Source: Pseudomonadota bacterium (lineage in GTDB: Bacteria; Bdellovibrionota_C; UBA2361; OMII01). Taken from it: DNA of 53,504 nucleotides. A model generated the notes under the pieces. That model was not told the origin of the DNA. It made no database searches and worked only from the letters and a program-made list of their open reading frames with translations. The stretch spans positions 1 through 53,504 of the forward strand of contig JAPLFS010000055.1 of the NCBI GenBank assembly GCA_026390555.1, in the 5' to 3' direction. The translations under genes and the position numbers were made by a program. This document shows positions 25,408-34,176 of this stretch, piece by piece; position 1 is the first letter of the stretch, and the number at the start of each line of letters is the position of its first letter.

Positions 25408-26394
25408 ATGAACGTACGAATAGTGGGGCTCTCTCACCGCCTAGGTTCTACAATTATAGACGCCGAGTCTATTGAGAATCATTTCAAGCGCGAACCTGGC
25501 ACGATTGCAAACCTCTCTGGGGTTTCGCGACTTCACAGGATCTCTGAGGGCGAGGATCTAGTTACCATGGCAAAGGATGCCTGCCTGGATGCCATTAAGA
25601 ACGCCTCCGTTGAGCTTTCGCAGGTTACCGGTATCTTTTCCTCCTGCAATCCTACTACTGATTTCCTTATCCCAACCCTTGCTCCATTAGTTGCTGCTAA
25701 ACTTGGCATTAGCCATGTACAGGCGTGCAATATCGGTATGGGGTGTGCTGGTGGGGTTCAGGCACTCCAGGCTGCTTATAACCAGTGCATGGTTGATTCG
25801 TTGCGTGGTGTGACGAGCTACTATCTAGTAGTTGCTGGCGACCATATAAGCCGCATGCTGGACAAGGAGAGCTGGAAAACAGCTATACTCTTTAGCGATG
25901 GAATCTCAGCGACCTTAATTACAAATGACCCTAAGAGTACCGCTGGCTTTATCATCGAGCACATAGCCTCAGAGACCTATGCGGGCGAGAGCGTGGATGT
26001 AATCAACCTTCCTAATGCGCTTGCGCAGAAGGGTGAGTACAACCGCACAGAGATAATGCTTCATATGCGTGGCCGGGGCGTGTTTGAGTTTGGAACCAGG
26101 ATTGCACCGCGCCTACGCGTGCTCTCTGGGCTTGAAAGCTTTAAGGACTGCTACATTATTCCGCACCAGGCTAATATTAGAATGCTAAATGAGCTCCTTC
26201 CTACCATGGAGATCCGAGCGGATCAGCTCTATACAGATGGTATTACTAAGATCGGTAATATCTCAGGAGCTGCTTGCTTCCTTGGACTAGAGGATATGGT
26301 CAAGCGTAATTTGGATAACAACTGCGAGCGGGTGCTACTGTGCGCCTTTGGAGCAGAGCTTCAGGTTGCGGTTGCGGTTCTCAAACGGGGCTAG
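25408..26394 (+). CDS. 3-oxoacyl-ACP synthase III-like (FabH family)
   Basis: A 328-residue ketoacyl synthase III-fold enzyme. The Cys-His-Asn triad is intact: C113 (NIGMGCAGGVQAL), H253 (IIPHQANIRM) and N284 (TKIGNISGAAC). Such enzymes condense an acyl-CoA with malonyl-ACP, either starting fatty acid synthesis or building specialised products. Whether this is the housekeeping FabH is not clear: no fab gene is nearby, and the partner downstream is a methyltransferase, so a specialised role is equally possible. An AAGGAAGGG precedes the ATG. Confidence 0.8.
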   Translation: MNVRIVGLSHRLGSTIIDAESIENHFKREPGTIANLSGVSRLHRISEGEDLVTMAKDACLDAIKNASVELSQVTGIFSSCNPTTDFLIPTLAPLVAAKLGISHVQACNIGMGCAGGVQALQAAYNQCMVDSLRGVTSYYLVVAGDHISRMLDKESWKTAILFSDGISATLITNDPKSTAGFIIEHIASETYAGESVDVINLPNALAQKGEYNRTEIMLHMRGRGVFEFGTRIAPRLRVLSGLESFKDCYIIPHQANIRMLNELLPTMEIRADQLYTDGITKIGNISGAACFLGLEDMVKRNLDNNCERVLLCAFGAELQVAVAVLKRG

Positions 26395-26421
26395 GAAGAT
26401 TAGCTTTGCGCAGCACCTCAC

Positions 26422-27141
26422 ATGAATAACTACGACACATTTGCGCACCTCTATGATCAGGTAGTCGGGGACCGGGGCGAGGTTGCGCTATTTATTCGGC
26501 GCCTTATCCGCTCCTATACTCCCAAGGCCAAGCGCGTACTAGAGCTTGGGTGTGGTTCTGGCACGATGTTGCAGCACCTCTCAAAGCACTACGTAACGAC
26601 CGGGATAGATAACTCACGCAAGATGCTGACCCTTGCGAAACGCAAAGCCCCACGCGCCAAACTTATCTTAGGCGATATTACAGATTTCTCGCTAGCAGAG
26701 AGCTTCGATGCCGTCGTATGCCCATTTGACACGATGAATCATATAACTAGCCTGGCAAAGTGGCGCAAGGTTTTTGAGAACGCGCATAAACACCTCTCTT
26801 CGAACGGCGTGTTTATATTTGACGTAAACACAGAGTTTAAGATGGAGATGTATAGAAAGGATCCTATCACAGTAGATCCCCATCAAGCCGCGTTCTCGAC
26901 CGTTGATGTGCGGCGTATTCGCCGGTACAGATACATGGTCAACCTTACGCTCTACAGGGAGCAGCGCCGCGATATCTTTAAGCGCTATCAGATGAGCATC
27001 CCAGAGCTGGTCGTACCAACTCAGATTATTCTAAGGGAGCTCGCGACATATTTTCGCACTGTAATCATGATTGATCCCGATCGCCTCCGTCCTAGTAGCG
27101 GGACCGAGGAGCTGTTCTTTATCTGTCGGAGGCCCAGGTAA
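26422..27141 (+). CDS. Class I SAM-dependent methyltransferase
   Basis: A 239-residue methyltransferase with the glycine-rich SAM site VLELGCGSGTML (residues 39-50), the acidic post-motif TGIDNSRKML, a GDITDFSL motif and DAVVCPFDTMNHITS, matching the Methyltransf_11/25-type fold. The N-terminal 'YDTFAHLYDQVVGDRG' is common to small-molecule methyltransferases. The substrate cannot be read. It starts 28 bp after the FabH-like gene and probably belongs to its transcript. The left direct repeat of the defence island begins 23 bp beyond its stop. Confidence 0.8.
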   Translation: MNNYDTFAHLYDQVVGDRGEVALFIRRLIRSYTPKAKRVLELGCGSGTMLQHLSKHYVTTGIDNSRKMLTLAKRKAPRAKLILGDITDFSLAESFDAVVCPFDTMNHITSLAKWRKVFENAHKHLSSNGVFIFDVNTEFKMEMYRKDPITVDPHQAAFSTVDVRRIRRYRYMVNLTLYREQRRDIFKRYQMSIPELVVPTQIILRELATYFRTVIMIDPDRLRPSSGTEELFFICRRPR

Positions 27142-27163
27142 GGTAGGGGGGATCGAGCGCCAA

Positions 27164-27346
27164 GTCAGCTATATTTTCCGAATCAATTTCCTAATCAATC
27201 ACTGAATTCCAAGCTATTTTTACGCAACACGCAACTTTCTGTAGTCGTTCTCCGATTACCCTTATAGCAACGCCCTATAGGAGGACTATCGTATGTGCGA
27301 AAACACACTCACCCTACGTTTCGAAGGAACAAAGAGGCTAGAACTA
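27164..27346 (+). repeat. Left flanking direct repeat of the defence island
   Basis: A 183-bp repeat that recurs at 33408-33578. From 27204 to 27346 the match is exact over 143 bp; before that the left copy carries a 12-bp insertion and two substitutions relative to the right. It contains the upstream region, the GGAGGACTATCGTATG start and first 18 codons (MCENTLTLRFEGTKRLEL) of the intact gene at 33613. It ends at GAACTA, the same point at which the right copy and the third copy diverge. Confidence 0.85.
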
Positions 27347-27403
27347 AGGGGCTCTATTGCAATGTCGATACCACAGATCAGCTACTTGCGGAAAGTGAAT
27401 TGA
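27293..27403 (+). pseudogene. Truncated duplicate start of the 186-aa gene
   Basis: A 36-codon ORF that begins exactly like the intact gene at 33613 (MCENTLTLRFEGTKRLEL) and then switches to RGSIAMSIPQISYLRKVN at the repeat boundary. The ribosome site GGAGG is retained, so a short peptide could still be made. It is a by-product of the duplication that flanks the island. Another reading frame across the same 27347-27430 bases (LYCNVDTTDQLLAESELIFL) looks like a scrap of a different gene. Confidence 0.6.
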
Positions 27404-27453
27404 TCTTCCTATCCTTACGCTGCTGAAGACGCTGATAAGAAAGATAAGGTCAA

Positions 27454-28125
27454 ATGACAGAAACACAGGAAGTTGAGCAGTTAGTAATTTCAAGACAGCG
27501 AGTTACTGACCACGGTGAGGTCTACACTAGCAAGCGTGAAGTGAACGCAATGCTAGATCTCGTGAATCAAGAAGCTGAAAGAATAGATTCTCGTTTTCTT
27601 GAACCTGCATGCGGAACGGGTAATTTTTTATCTGAGATCTTACAGAGAAAGCTAAACATCGTTAAAGCTCGTTACTGCAAAAGTCAATTAGAGTATGAGC
27701 GATACGCCATACTTACCATCTCAAGCATCTACGGAATTGATATCTTAGAAGACAATGTTCAGCAGTGTCGTTCACGTTTGCTTGAAATCTTCAAGAACGA
27801 ATACAAAAGTCTCTACAAGCAAAACACTAACCCTGATTGCTTAAAATCTGCGAAATTTATTTTAGACCGAAATATTGAATGGGGAAATGCTTTAACGCTG
27901 ATGACCGTATCAGCAAAACCTCAACCGATTGTTTTCTCTGAATGGTCAGCGGTTAATGGCAGCATGCTTAAAAGAAGAGACTTTTCTTTTAAGAATTTAA
28001 TAGCACACGAAAGTATTCGTGAGCTGCCTTTGTTCTCTGATCTTGGTGATGATGTTTTTATTCCTACCCCATTAAAAGAGTATCCGCTCGTTCATTTTTT
28101 AAAGGTTGCAGATGGAGACAAATAG
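27454..28125 (+). CDS. N6-adenine methylase-like protein lacking motif IV
   Basis: First gene of the island operon: 223 residues with [15 protein letters not shown] near the N-terminus and the SAM-binding motif [12 protein letters not shown] (residues 49-60), as in N-6 DNA methylases. It ends before any NPPY-type catalytic motif, so it is probably not active alone. Small proteins of this kind commonly precede an Eco57I-type methylase, suggesting a methylase subunit or a SAM-binding partner. It has no HsdS-like specificity domain. The 3' end overlaps the next gene's ATG (28112) by 14 bp. Its A+T-rich codons differ from the flanks. Confidence 0.75.
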   Translation: MTETQEVEQLVISRQRVTDHGEVYTSKREVNAMLDLVNQEAERIDSRFLEPACGTGNFLSEILQRKLNIVKARYCKSQLEYERYAILTISSIYGIDILEDNVQQCRSRLLEIFKNEYKSLYKQNTNPDCLKSAKFILDRNIEWGNALTLMTVSAKPQPIVFSEWSAVNGSMLKRRDFSFKNLIAHESIRELPLFSDLGDDVFIPTPLKEYPLVHFLKVADGDK

Positions 28126-29623
28126 TAACTACAACCCAGATGTGTTGACTTGCCTTGCTAATCTCAGCAATGACGAGGTTTTTACGCCGCCTGCTTTAGT
28201 TAATCAGATCTTAGATCTGTTACCGAGTGAAATCTGGAAAGATAGGAATGTAACTTTTCTTGATCCAGCTTGCAAGTCAGGGGTTTTTCTTAGAGAGATT
28301 GCTAGAAGACTTAATGAAGGTTTGAAGCCAGTCATTCCTAATTTACAGAAACGGCTTAATCACATCTATCAAAAGCAATTATTTGGTTTGCCGATTACTG
28401 AACTGACCGCACTACTATCAAGAAGAAGCGTTTACTGCTCGAAGAATGCAAACGGGAAGTATTCAGTTTGCGATTGTTTCAACGATAGTCAAGGTAATAT
28501 TCGATTTGAAAGAGTAGAGCATACTTGGAAATCGGGTCGCTGCTCTTTTTGTGGAGCTAATAAAGAAGAGTATGACCGAGGCGAAGAGTTAGAAACTCAC
28601 GCCTATAAGTTTATACACACCGATCAACCTGAGGAGATCTTTAATATGAAATTTGATGTAATTATTGGAAATCCACCGTATCAACTTAAAACAGCCGGCG
28701 CACAGGCCCAGGCCTCGCCAATTTATGACAAGTTTGTGACGCAGGCAATTAAACTACGCCCTCGGTTTTTAGCCATGATCATTCCGTCTAAATGGTTTTC
28801 GGGCGGAATGGGTTTGAATGAATTTCGGCGCACTATGCTGAATGACAAGTCTATCAGGAAAATATTTGATTTTCCGAATTCCGTTGACTGCTTTCCAGGC
28901 GTAGATATTAGCGGAGGGGTCTGTTATTTTTTGTGGGATAGAGATCACAAAGGACAGTGTGAAGTCAGCACTTCTATTGAAGGAAGTGTGTCAACGATGA
29001 TTAGACCACTTCTAGAAGATGGAATCGACTCATTCATAAGATATAACGAGGCCATATCTATTCTGCACAAGATTGCCCAATTAAAGGAGCTTTCCTTTTC
29101 TAATCTCGTCAGCTCACAAAAGCCGTTTGGACTTGCTACTAACTTCAGCGAATTCAAGAGCGAGCCGTTTGAAGGCAGCGTTATGTTTATAGCCTATAAC
29201 CGGACTGGTTATATAAAGCGTGAACAAGTAGCACAAAACCTAGAACTAGTAGACAAGTTCAAGGTTTACTTATCGCAGGCTTACGGCGAAAGGATATCTA
29301 GCTCATATTGGGTAACAGGAAAGCCATTTATTGGTAATCCCGGAACATGTTGTTCCGAGGCGTATTTAGTTATTGGACCATGCAGTGATGGCAAAGAATG
29401 TGAAAACATAATGAGTTATATAAGGACACGATTTTTTCGCTTTCTAGTTTTGTTACTAAAAAACTCGCAGCACGCACCAAAAAAGGTTTACACTCTAGTT
29501 CCTGTCCAGGACTTTTCGTCGTCTTGGACTGACGAAAAACTCTACAAGAAATATAAATTAAGTAAGAAGGAAATATCTTTCATTGAATCCATGGTGCGCC
29601 CAATGGAGCTAGTGAATGACTAA
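28112..29623 (+). CDS. Eco57I-type N6-adenine DNA methyltransferase
   Basis: 503 residues from the ATG at 28112 (AAAGG lies 6 bp upstream; a TTG at 28106 is the alternative). [16 protein letters not shown] and the SAM motif [12 protein letters not shown] (about 49-60) are followed by [11 protein letters not shown] (about 181-191), the NPPY catalytic motif of exocyclic adenine methylation. A cysteine-rich insert with CDC and CSFC (about 118-148) suggests a zinc site, and [16 protein letters not shown] is typical of the type IIG/Eco57I methylase branch. It lacks an endonuclease domain, so it is likely the modification enzyme, protecting host DNA. The specificity region is probably the C-terminal third. 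Coupled to the next gene by an 8-bp overlap. Confidence 0.88.
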   Translation: METNSNYNPDVLTCLANLSNDEVFTPPALVNQILDLLPSEIWKDRNVTFLDPACKSGVFLREIARRLNEGLKPVIPNLQKRLNHIYQKQLFGLPITELTALLSRRSVYCSKNANGKYSVCDCFNDSQGNIRFERVEHTWKSGRCSFCGANKEEYDRGEELETHAYKFIHTDQPEEIFNMKFDVIIGNPPYQLKTAGAQAQASPIYDKFVTQAIKLRPRFLAMIIPSKWFSGGMGLNEFRRTMLNDKSIRKIFDFPNSVDCFPGVDISGGVCYFLWDRDHKGQCEVSTSIEGSVSTMIRPLLEDGIDSFIRYNEAISILHKIAQLKELSFSNLVSSQKPFGLATNFSEFKSEPFEGSVMFIAYNRTGYIKREQVAQNLELVDKFKVYLSQAYGERISSSYWVTGKPFIGNPGTCCSEAYLVIGPCSDGKECENIMSYIRTRFFRFLVLLLKNSQHAPKKVYTLVPVQDFSSSWTDEKLYKKYKLSKKEISFIESMVRPMELVND

Positions 29624-30740
29624 AAAGGCTCCCAAAAAGCCCATCAAAAAACAAAAGGCTTTAGTGCCAATTAAATCATCTGCGCCCAGTGAAGCCGCTC
29701 TATTCAAACAAATATCAACGATCATTGAAAAACGTAGATACCGAGCTGGAGCCTACGCAAACCGAGAAGTCACCCTGATGTATTGGGAGATAGGCGGTTA
29801 TGTCAATTCAAATATCCTTAAAAACAAGAGAGCAGAATACGGGAAAAACATTTTGACGACGCTATCGTCAAAATTATCAGGCCGATATGGAAGCAGCTTT
29901 TCAGAGCGTAATTTATACCGAATGAGCCTGTTTTCTGAGCGTTTTTCAGATTTAGAGATTTTGACGATGCTGTCGTCAAAATTAAGTTGGTCACATTTTA
30001 CTGAACTTTTAAGACTTAAAACTGATGCAGCAAGACTTTATTATGCAAATGATGCTTCTGAAAGAAACTTAGGCGTGCATGAACTACGTCATCAAATATC
30101 TCGCAAAGCTTACGAGCGCCGTGAAATCGCCAACGCCCACATAACAGAAAAATCAGCAGTTCCATTTAATGTATTCAAAGATCCATACCTATTAGATGTC
30201 CTTGGCTTGAAAGAGAACTATCTTGAGGCTGATTTAGAAAAAGCCATTCTTGAGAGCATTGAGAGCTTCATCCTTGAATTTGGTCATGGGTTCACCTTTG
30301 TTGAAAGGCAGAAACGAATGATCATTGAGAATGATGAGATAGTTCTCGATCTTCTGTTCTTCCATAGAAAACTAAGAAGACTTGTTGCAATCGAGTTGAA
30401 GCTTGGTCAGTTCAAAGCTGCATACATGGGGCAAATGTCTCTCTATCTAAAATGGCTGAATCGCTATGAGAGACAGGAGGGTGAAGAAGCGCCAATCGGT
30501 ATTATTCTATGCACTGAAGCAAACCGTGGGCAGATAGAACTCCTTGAATTGGATAAGGCAGGTATTGCAGTTGCGGAATACTGGACAGAGTTACCGCCAA
30601 AAAAACAATTTGAACGCAAGATTAAAGAGATTATGCAAGAAGCCAAGGAACGCTTAGAGCGCCGAAAGCTCTTTCCTAAAAGTAATGTCCAGAAGCAGAT
30701 AGATTATTTCATCGAGCCAAAAGATGAGGATGATAAATGA
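29616..30740 (+). CDS. PD-(D/E)xK nuclease of the YhcG/DUF1016 family
   Basis: A 374-residue protein. The N-terminal DUF1016 region contains '[15 protein letters not shown]' and '[16 protein letters not shown]', and the C-terminal nuclease core has D245 (IVLDLLFFH), then E260-x-K262 ([11 protein letters not shown]) and Q273 (YMGQMSLYL), the motif order of a PD-(D/E)xK nuclease. Members occur beside type I or other restriction genes. The lysine-rich N-terminus ([12 protein letters not shown]) is probably a DNA-contact tail. Two near-identical palindromes are embedded in the coding DNA (29851-29981). The gene overlaps its neighbours on both sides (8 bp and ATGA), so the operon is tightly coupled. 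Confidence 0.85.
   Translation: MTKKAPKKPIKKQKALVPIKSSAPSEAALFKQISTIIEKRRYRAGAYANREVTLMYWEIGGYVNSNILKNKRAEYGKNILTTLSSKLSGRYGSSFSERNLYRMSLFSERFSDLEILTMLSSKLSWSHFTELLRLKTDAARLYYANDASERNLGVHELRHQISRKAYERREIANAHITEKSAVPFNVFKDPYLLDVLGLKENYLEADLEKAILESIESFILEFGHGFTFVERQKRMIIENDEIVLDLLFFHRKLRRLVAIELKLGQFKAAYMGQMSLYLKWLNRYERQEGEEAPIGIILCTEANRGQIELLELDKAGIAVAEYWTELPPKKQFERKIKEIMQEAKERLERRKLFPKSNVQKQIDYFIEPKDEDDK
29851..29981 (+). repeat. Two coding palindromes TTTTGACGA-N5-TCGTCAAAA
   Basis: Inside the YhcG gene, TTTTGACGA-CGCTA-TCGTCAAAA (29851-29873) and TTTTGACGA-TGCTG-TCGTCAAAA (29959-29981) are perfect inverted repeats 108 bp apart, in the same reading phase, encoding the related peptides ILTTLSSKL and ILTMLSSKL. 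Family members often repeat a 'TLSxxL' segment, so part of the similarity is protein-level, but identical 9-bp arms at both sites are more than that requires. Confidence 0.5.
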
Positions 30741-33256
30741 AAGATAAGAACTTTTTCCCACCAAGACCAGACGCCAAGCCTACGATCTATGCTTATGAGG
30801 ATACTAACCCTCAGTATAAAGGCTTGCTGAAAATTGGTTACACTACTGGAGTTGTTAAAGATCGTATCGCTCAACAATATCCAACAAAACGACCTGGCAA
30901 ATTACCTTATCTGATAGTGCTTGAAGAACCAGCCATGCGAAATGATGGCAGTACATTTACTGATAGAGCTGTTCACCGTTATCTTAAAAAAGCAGGTATT
31001 AAGAACCCCGATGGCGAATGGTTTGAATGCAAAGTTGCAAGGGTAAAGGCAGCAATCATTGCACTCAAAAATGGAGAGTTAAATTCTGAAAACCGCTCAC
31101 TTAACTTTGGCATGCGACCAGAGCAACAGCAGGCGGTAGATAAGACCGAGCAATATTTTAATAGCTTCCGCAAAGAACAGCCAAAGAAATCACCACACTT
31201 TCTATGGAACGCTAAGATGCGTTTCGGTAAAACCTTTGCCTCGTATCAGTTAGCGAAACAAATGAAGTGGACTAAAATCTTAGTTCTGACTTTTAAGCCC
31301 GCAGTTCAAAGTGCCTGGGAGGATGATCTAAACTCACACGTTGATTTTGAAGGCTGGCAGTTTATTTCACCTGATGGTCTGACCTATGACCAAGCGAATA
31401 AAAAGAAGCCAATCGTATGCTTTGGCTCATTTCAAGACTACTTAGGAAAGAACAAAAGCACTGGTGGCATTAAGACCAAGAACGAATGGGTTCACACCAT
31501 GAATTGGGATTGCATCATCTTTGATGAATACCATTACGGTGCATGGCGTGAGAATGCCAAAGATTTGTTTGAAGCAGAGAGCCAGCAAGAGCAGGAATAT
31601 GCTCAAGGAGTCGGTGTAAAAGATTTCGATGAAGATATTCTTCCCATCACCACTAATCACTATCTTTATCTTTCAGGCACACCCTTCAGGGCTCTGTCAT
31701 CTGGTGAGTTCATTGAAGAGCAGATCTTTAACTGGACATATTCAGATGAGCAGCGAGCAAAATTAGAATGGCAAGGTGATAACAACCCCTATCGTGCACT
31801 TCCAAGAATGGTGCTGCTTACCTATCAGCTGCCTGATGCAATTCGTGAAGTCGCGATGCAGGGAGAATTTAATCAGTTTGATCTTAATGAATTCTTTTCA
31901 GCAGAAGGTGAAGGCGATGATGCTGAATATATCTATGAAGATGAAGTTCAGAAGTGGCTAGATCTCATAAGAGGTTCTTTTCTTGAAACTACAGTAGACA
32001 ATCTAAAGCTTGGTGCAAAAAAACCACCGATGCCATTCTCTGATACTAGATTGTTAAATGTTCTCTCTCATACGCTTTGGTTTCTTCCAACCGTGGCATC
32101 GTGTCATGCAATGAAAAACCTACTGATACAGCGACAGAATAAGTTTTATCACGATTATAAGGTGATTGTAGCCGCTGGTATTGAGGCAGGTGTCGGTGCA
32201 AAAGCTCTACCACCTTTATTGAAGAAGATGGATAACCCTCTTGCAAGTAAAACCATCACTCTTACTTGTGGAAAGCTAACCACTGGTATTTCAGTTAAGC
32301 CTTGGGCTGGAATATTGATGCTTCGTAGCTGTTCATCACCTGAAACTTATTTTCAAGCTGCATTTAGAGTTCAAACACCTTGGACAATCACTAACCCTGA
32401 TAGTTTGTCACCAAACAAGGAAGTGATTGTTAAAGAAGAGTGCTACGTCTTTGACTTTGCACCTGAACGAGCTTTGAGACAGATAGCTGACTATAGTTGT
32501 AGGCTGAATGTTGATGAGCAGAACCCTGAAAAGAGAGTTGAAGAATTCATCAGTTTCTTACCCGTGCTTGCATACGATGGTAGCTCAATGAAAGAGGTTG
32601 ATGCCGCTGGTATTCTTGACATGGCAATGAGTGGAACAACTGCCACCTTACTAGCCCGCAGATGGGAGAGTGCATTACTTGTGAATGTTGATAACAGAAC
32701 GCTTCAACGCTTGATGGACAGCGAAAAAGCTATGGAAGCTCTGATGAACATTGAAGGCTTTAGAAATTTGAATCAAGAGATTCAAACTATTATCAACAAG
32801 TCAGAAGCCGTTAATAAGACCAAGAAAGAAGCGAACGAAAAAGAACTATCGGAGAAGGAAAAGCGTGAACTCTCGGATGAAGAAAAGGAATACAAGAACC
32901 TAAGAAAGCAAATTCAAGAGAAGCTGATCAAGTTTGCAACAAGAATTCCAGTCTTCATGTATCTGACTGATTACCGTGAGCGTTCATTAAAGGATGTGAT
33001 CACGCAGTTAGAGCCAGGGCTCTTTAAAAAAGTAACAGGTGTGACCGTCAAAGATTTTGACCTACTAGTAAGCCTTGGCGTCTTTAATAGTGCATTGATG
33101 AACGATGCTGTTTACAAGTTCAAACGCTATGAAGATGCAAGCCTAGTTTATGCTGGTGTTAATAAGCATGAGGGTGAAGATGTTGGGCTCTATGATACGG
33201 TGATTAGTGGAGAGGAGTTTATAGGTGTTTTTAAGGGAGCAGTGAAAGAATTTTGA
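30737..33256 (+). CDS. GIY-YIG nuclease fused to SF2 helicase (restriction effector)
   Basis: An 839-residue multidomain protein. Residues 1-110 form a GIY-YIG-type domain: IYAYEDTN, KIGYTTGVVKDR and EWFEC fit the pattern, with R43 and E94 as candidate catalytic residues. From about 120 an SF2 helicase follows: Walker A-like NAKMRFGKTFASY (158-170), motif II FDEYHYG (262-268), SGTPFRAL (313-320), motif V LTTGISVKPW (514-523) and motif VI QAAFRVQTPW (540-549). The C-terminus contains a long charged coiled coil (about 665-730). The predicted role is ATP-driven DNA scanning coupled to cleavage of unmodified DNA. It overlaps the YhcG gene by ATGA. I do not recall a characterised member. Confidence 0.8.
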   Translation: MKDKNFFPPRPDAKPTIYAYEDTNPQYKGLLKIGYTTGVVKDRIAQQYPTKRPGKLPYLIVLEEPAMRNDGSTFTDRAVHRYLKKAGIKNPDGEWFECKVARVKAAIIALKNGELNSENRSLNFGMRPEQQQAVDKTEQYFNSFRKEQPKKSPHFLWNAKMRFGKTFASYQLAKQMKWTKILVLTFKPAVQSAWEDDLNSHVDFEGWQFISPDGLTYDQANKKKPIVCFGSFQDYLGKNKSTGGIKTKNEWVHTMNWDCIIFDEYHYGAWRENAKDLFEAESQQEQEYAQGVGVKDFDEDILPITTNHYLYLSGTPFRALSSGEFIEEQIFNWTYSDEQRAKLEWQGDNNPYRALPRMVLLTYQLPDAIREVAMQGEFNQFDLNEFFSAEGEGDDAEYIYEDEVQKWLDLIRGSFLETTVDNLKLGAKKPPMPFSDTRLLNVLSHTLWFLPTVASCHAMKNLLIQRQNKFYHDYKVIVAAGIEAGVGAKALPPLLKKMDNPLASKTITLTCGKLTTGISVKPWAGILMLRSCSSPETYFQAAFRVQTPWTITNPDSLSPNKEVIVKEECYVFDFAPERALRQIADYSCRLNVDEQNPEKRVEEFISFLPVLAYDGSSMKEVDAAGILDMAMSGTTATLLARRWESALLVNVDNRTLQRLMDSEKAMEALMNIEGFRNLNQEIQTIINKSEAVNKTKKEANEKELSEKEKRELSDEEKEYKNLRKQIQEKLIKFATRIPVFMYLTDYRERSLKDVITQLEPGLFKKVTGVTVKDFDLLVSLGVFNSALMNDAVYKFKRYEDASLVYAGVNKHEGEDVGLYDTVISGEEFIGVFKGAVKEF

Positions 33257-33267
33257 GGATAAATTGA

Positions 33268-33350
33268 ATGACGATTCCAGACTATGAAGCCATAATGTTA
33301 CCGTTGATGTAGTTTGCCTCTGATGGCAAAGAGCATTCAATAAAATGGAG
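33268..33350 (+). pseudogene. mrr-type restriction gene remnant
   Basis: Twelve bases after the helicase gene, ATG 33268 (with GAGGAT upstream) starts MTIPDYEAIMLPLM, a stop (TAG, 33310-33312), then in frame FASDGKEHS. Joined, this is the usual N-terminus of Mrr-type restriction proteins ('MTIPDYxxIMLPLLKFAxDGKEHS'). The rest is missing: the match ends near 33345, where G+C-richer sequence with a different reading frame (MEILTDDAVAQILSQDHTGF) takes over. So a fifth operon gene was once there and is now lost by nonsense mutation and deletion. Confidence 0.65.
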
Positions 33351-33407
33351 ATCCTCACTGACGATGCCGTAGCGCAGATCCTCTCTCAAGATCATACCGG
33401 CTTTGGG

Positions 33408-33578
33408 GTCAGCTATATTTTCTGAATCAATCACCGAATTCCAAGCTATTTTTACGCAACACGCAACTTTCTGTAGTCGTTCTCCGATTACCCTTATAGC
33501 AACGCCCTATAGGAGGACTATCGTATGTGCGAAAACACACTCACCCTACGTTTCGAAGGAACAAAGAGGCTAGAACTA
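33408..33578 (+). repeat. Right flanking direct repeat of the defence island
   Basis: The second copy of the repeat at 27164-27346. Its last 143 bp (33436-33578) are identical to 27204-27346, including the GGAGGACTATCGTATG start at 33524. Here the duplicated start leads to only two further codons (MCENTLTLRFEGTKRLELPL, stop), because the tandem repeat begins again. The duplicated segment ends at GAACTA as in the left copy. Confidence 0.85.
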
Positions 33579-33664
33579 CCCTTATAGCAACGCCCTATAG
33601 GAGGACTATCGTATGTGCGAAAACACACTCACCCTACGTTTCGAAGGAACAAAGAGGCTAGAAC
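33489..33664 (+). repeat. 88-bp tandem duplication before the 186-aa gene
   Basis: Bases 33489-33576 and 33577-33664 are consecutive copies of one 88-bp unit, running from TACCCTTATAGC to CTAGAAC. The unit holds the ribosome site and first codons, so the start of the gene occurs twice in a row. Only the second copy (ATG 33613) continues into the full-length frame. A 3-bp overlap 'TAC' at the joint suggests slippage or repair at short homology. Confidence 0.85.
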
Positions 33665-34173
33665 TAGTTTCCTCAGAGTTTTTTAGCTCTGCAACCAAAG
33701 AGACCCTTATGGCGATACGGGGCAAGAGCTCCGGGGCCTACATTCGGTACGGCTGCTTTCAGTGGACCTCGGGTGTGCGGGCCGTTTGTGCTGCATTTAT
33801 CCGCTTTGCGCTCTCTGAGCGTAACGACAGGGTTGATTTCTGCCTGATCGGCGCCAAGGGCAGCCTTGCCGCGTCGCTAGATTATGCTATCAGCAAGGGC
33901 CCGGCCTGGCTCGGCGAGATGTTCGGTAGCACCTCCGGTGGTGCACCGTACGCCAAAAGGCTCTTTAGAGTTAGCAATCCGAACCGCAAGCGACCCGGCC
34001 CAGTGGCGCTCTCGGTAAACCGTAATCTGATTGCAACAAATGGATTAAAGCTTATCTGGAACGGTCGTGAGGTTAGCGAGATTGGCGAGCTACATACGAT
34101 GCTAACGGCGATTGAGGATCAGAGCAGTGACGAATGCGAGCAGGGTGAGATTCGCAACATAGCTAATTTTTAG
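33613..34173 (+). CDS. Hypothetical 186-aa protein with duplicated start
   Basis: I do not recognise it. The product starts MCENTLTLRFEGTKRLELVS and has an alpha/beta character with FIRFALSERNDRVDFCLIGAKG and a basic stretch VSNPNRKRPGPVAL at about 117-130. There is no signal or membrane helix. The ribosome site GGAGG is well placed. Upstream are two extra copies of its start and the defence island, so the island sits directly before an intact host gene. It converges on the next gene with a 3-bp gap. Codon use is of the GC-richer host type, unlike the island. Confidence 0.6.
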   Translation: MCENTLTLRFEGTKRLELVSSEFFSSATKETLMAIRGKSSGAYIRYGCFQWTSGVRAVCAAFIRFALSERNDRVDFCLIGAKGSLAASLDYAISKGPAWLGEMFGSTSGGAPYAKRLFRVSNPNRKRPGPVALSVNRNLIATNGLKLIWNGREVSEIGELHTMLTAIEDQSSDECEQGEIRNIANF

Positions 34174-34176
34174 CTC

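Noticed and set aside
28106-28112. TTG start for the Eco57I-type methylase
   Set aside because: The ATG at 28112 has AAAGG at a suitable distance, so the TTG is less likely.
27454-33256. Type I restriction system
   Set aside because: No HsdS target-recognition gene or HsdR-type gene is present; the helicase has an N-terminal GIY-YIG domain instead.
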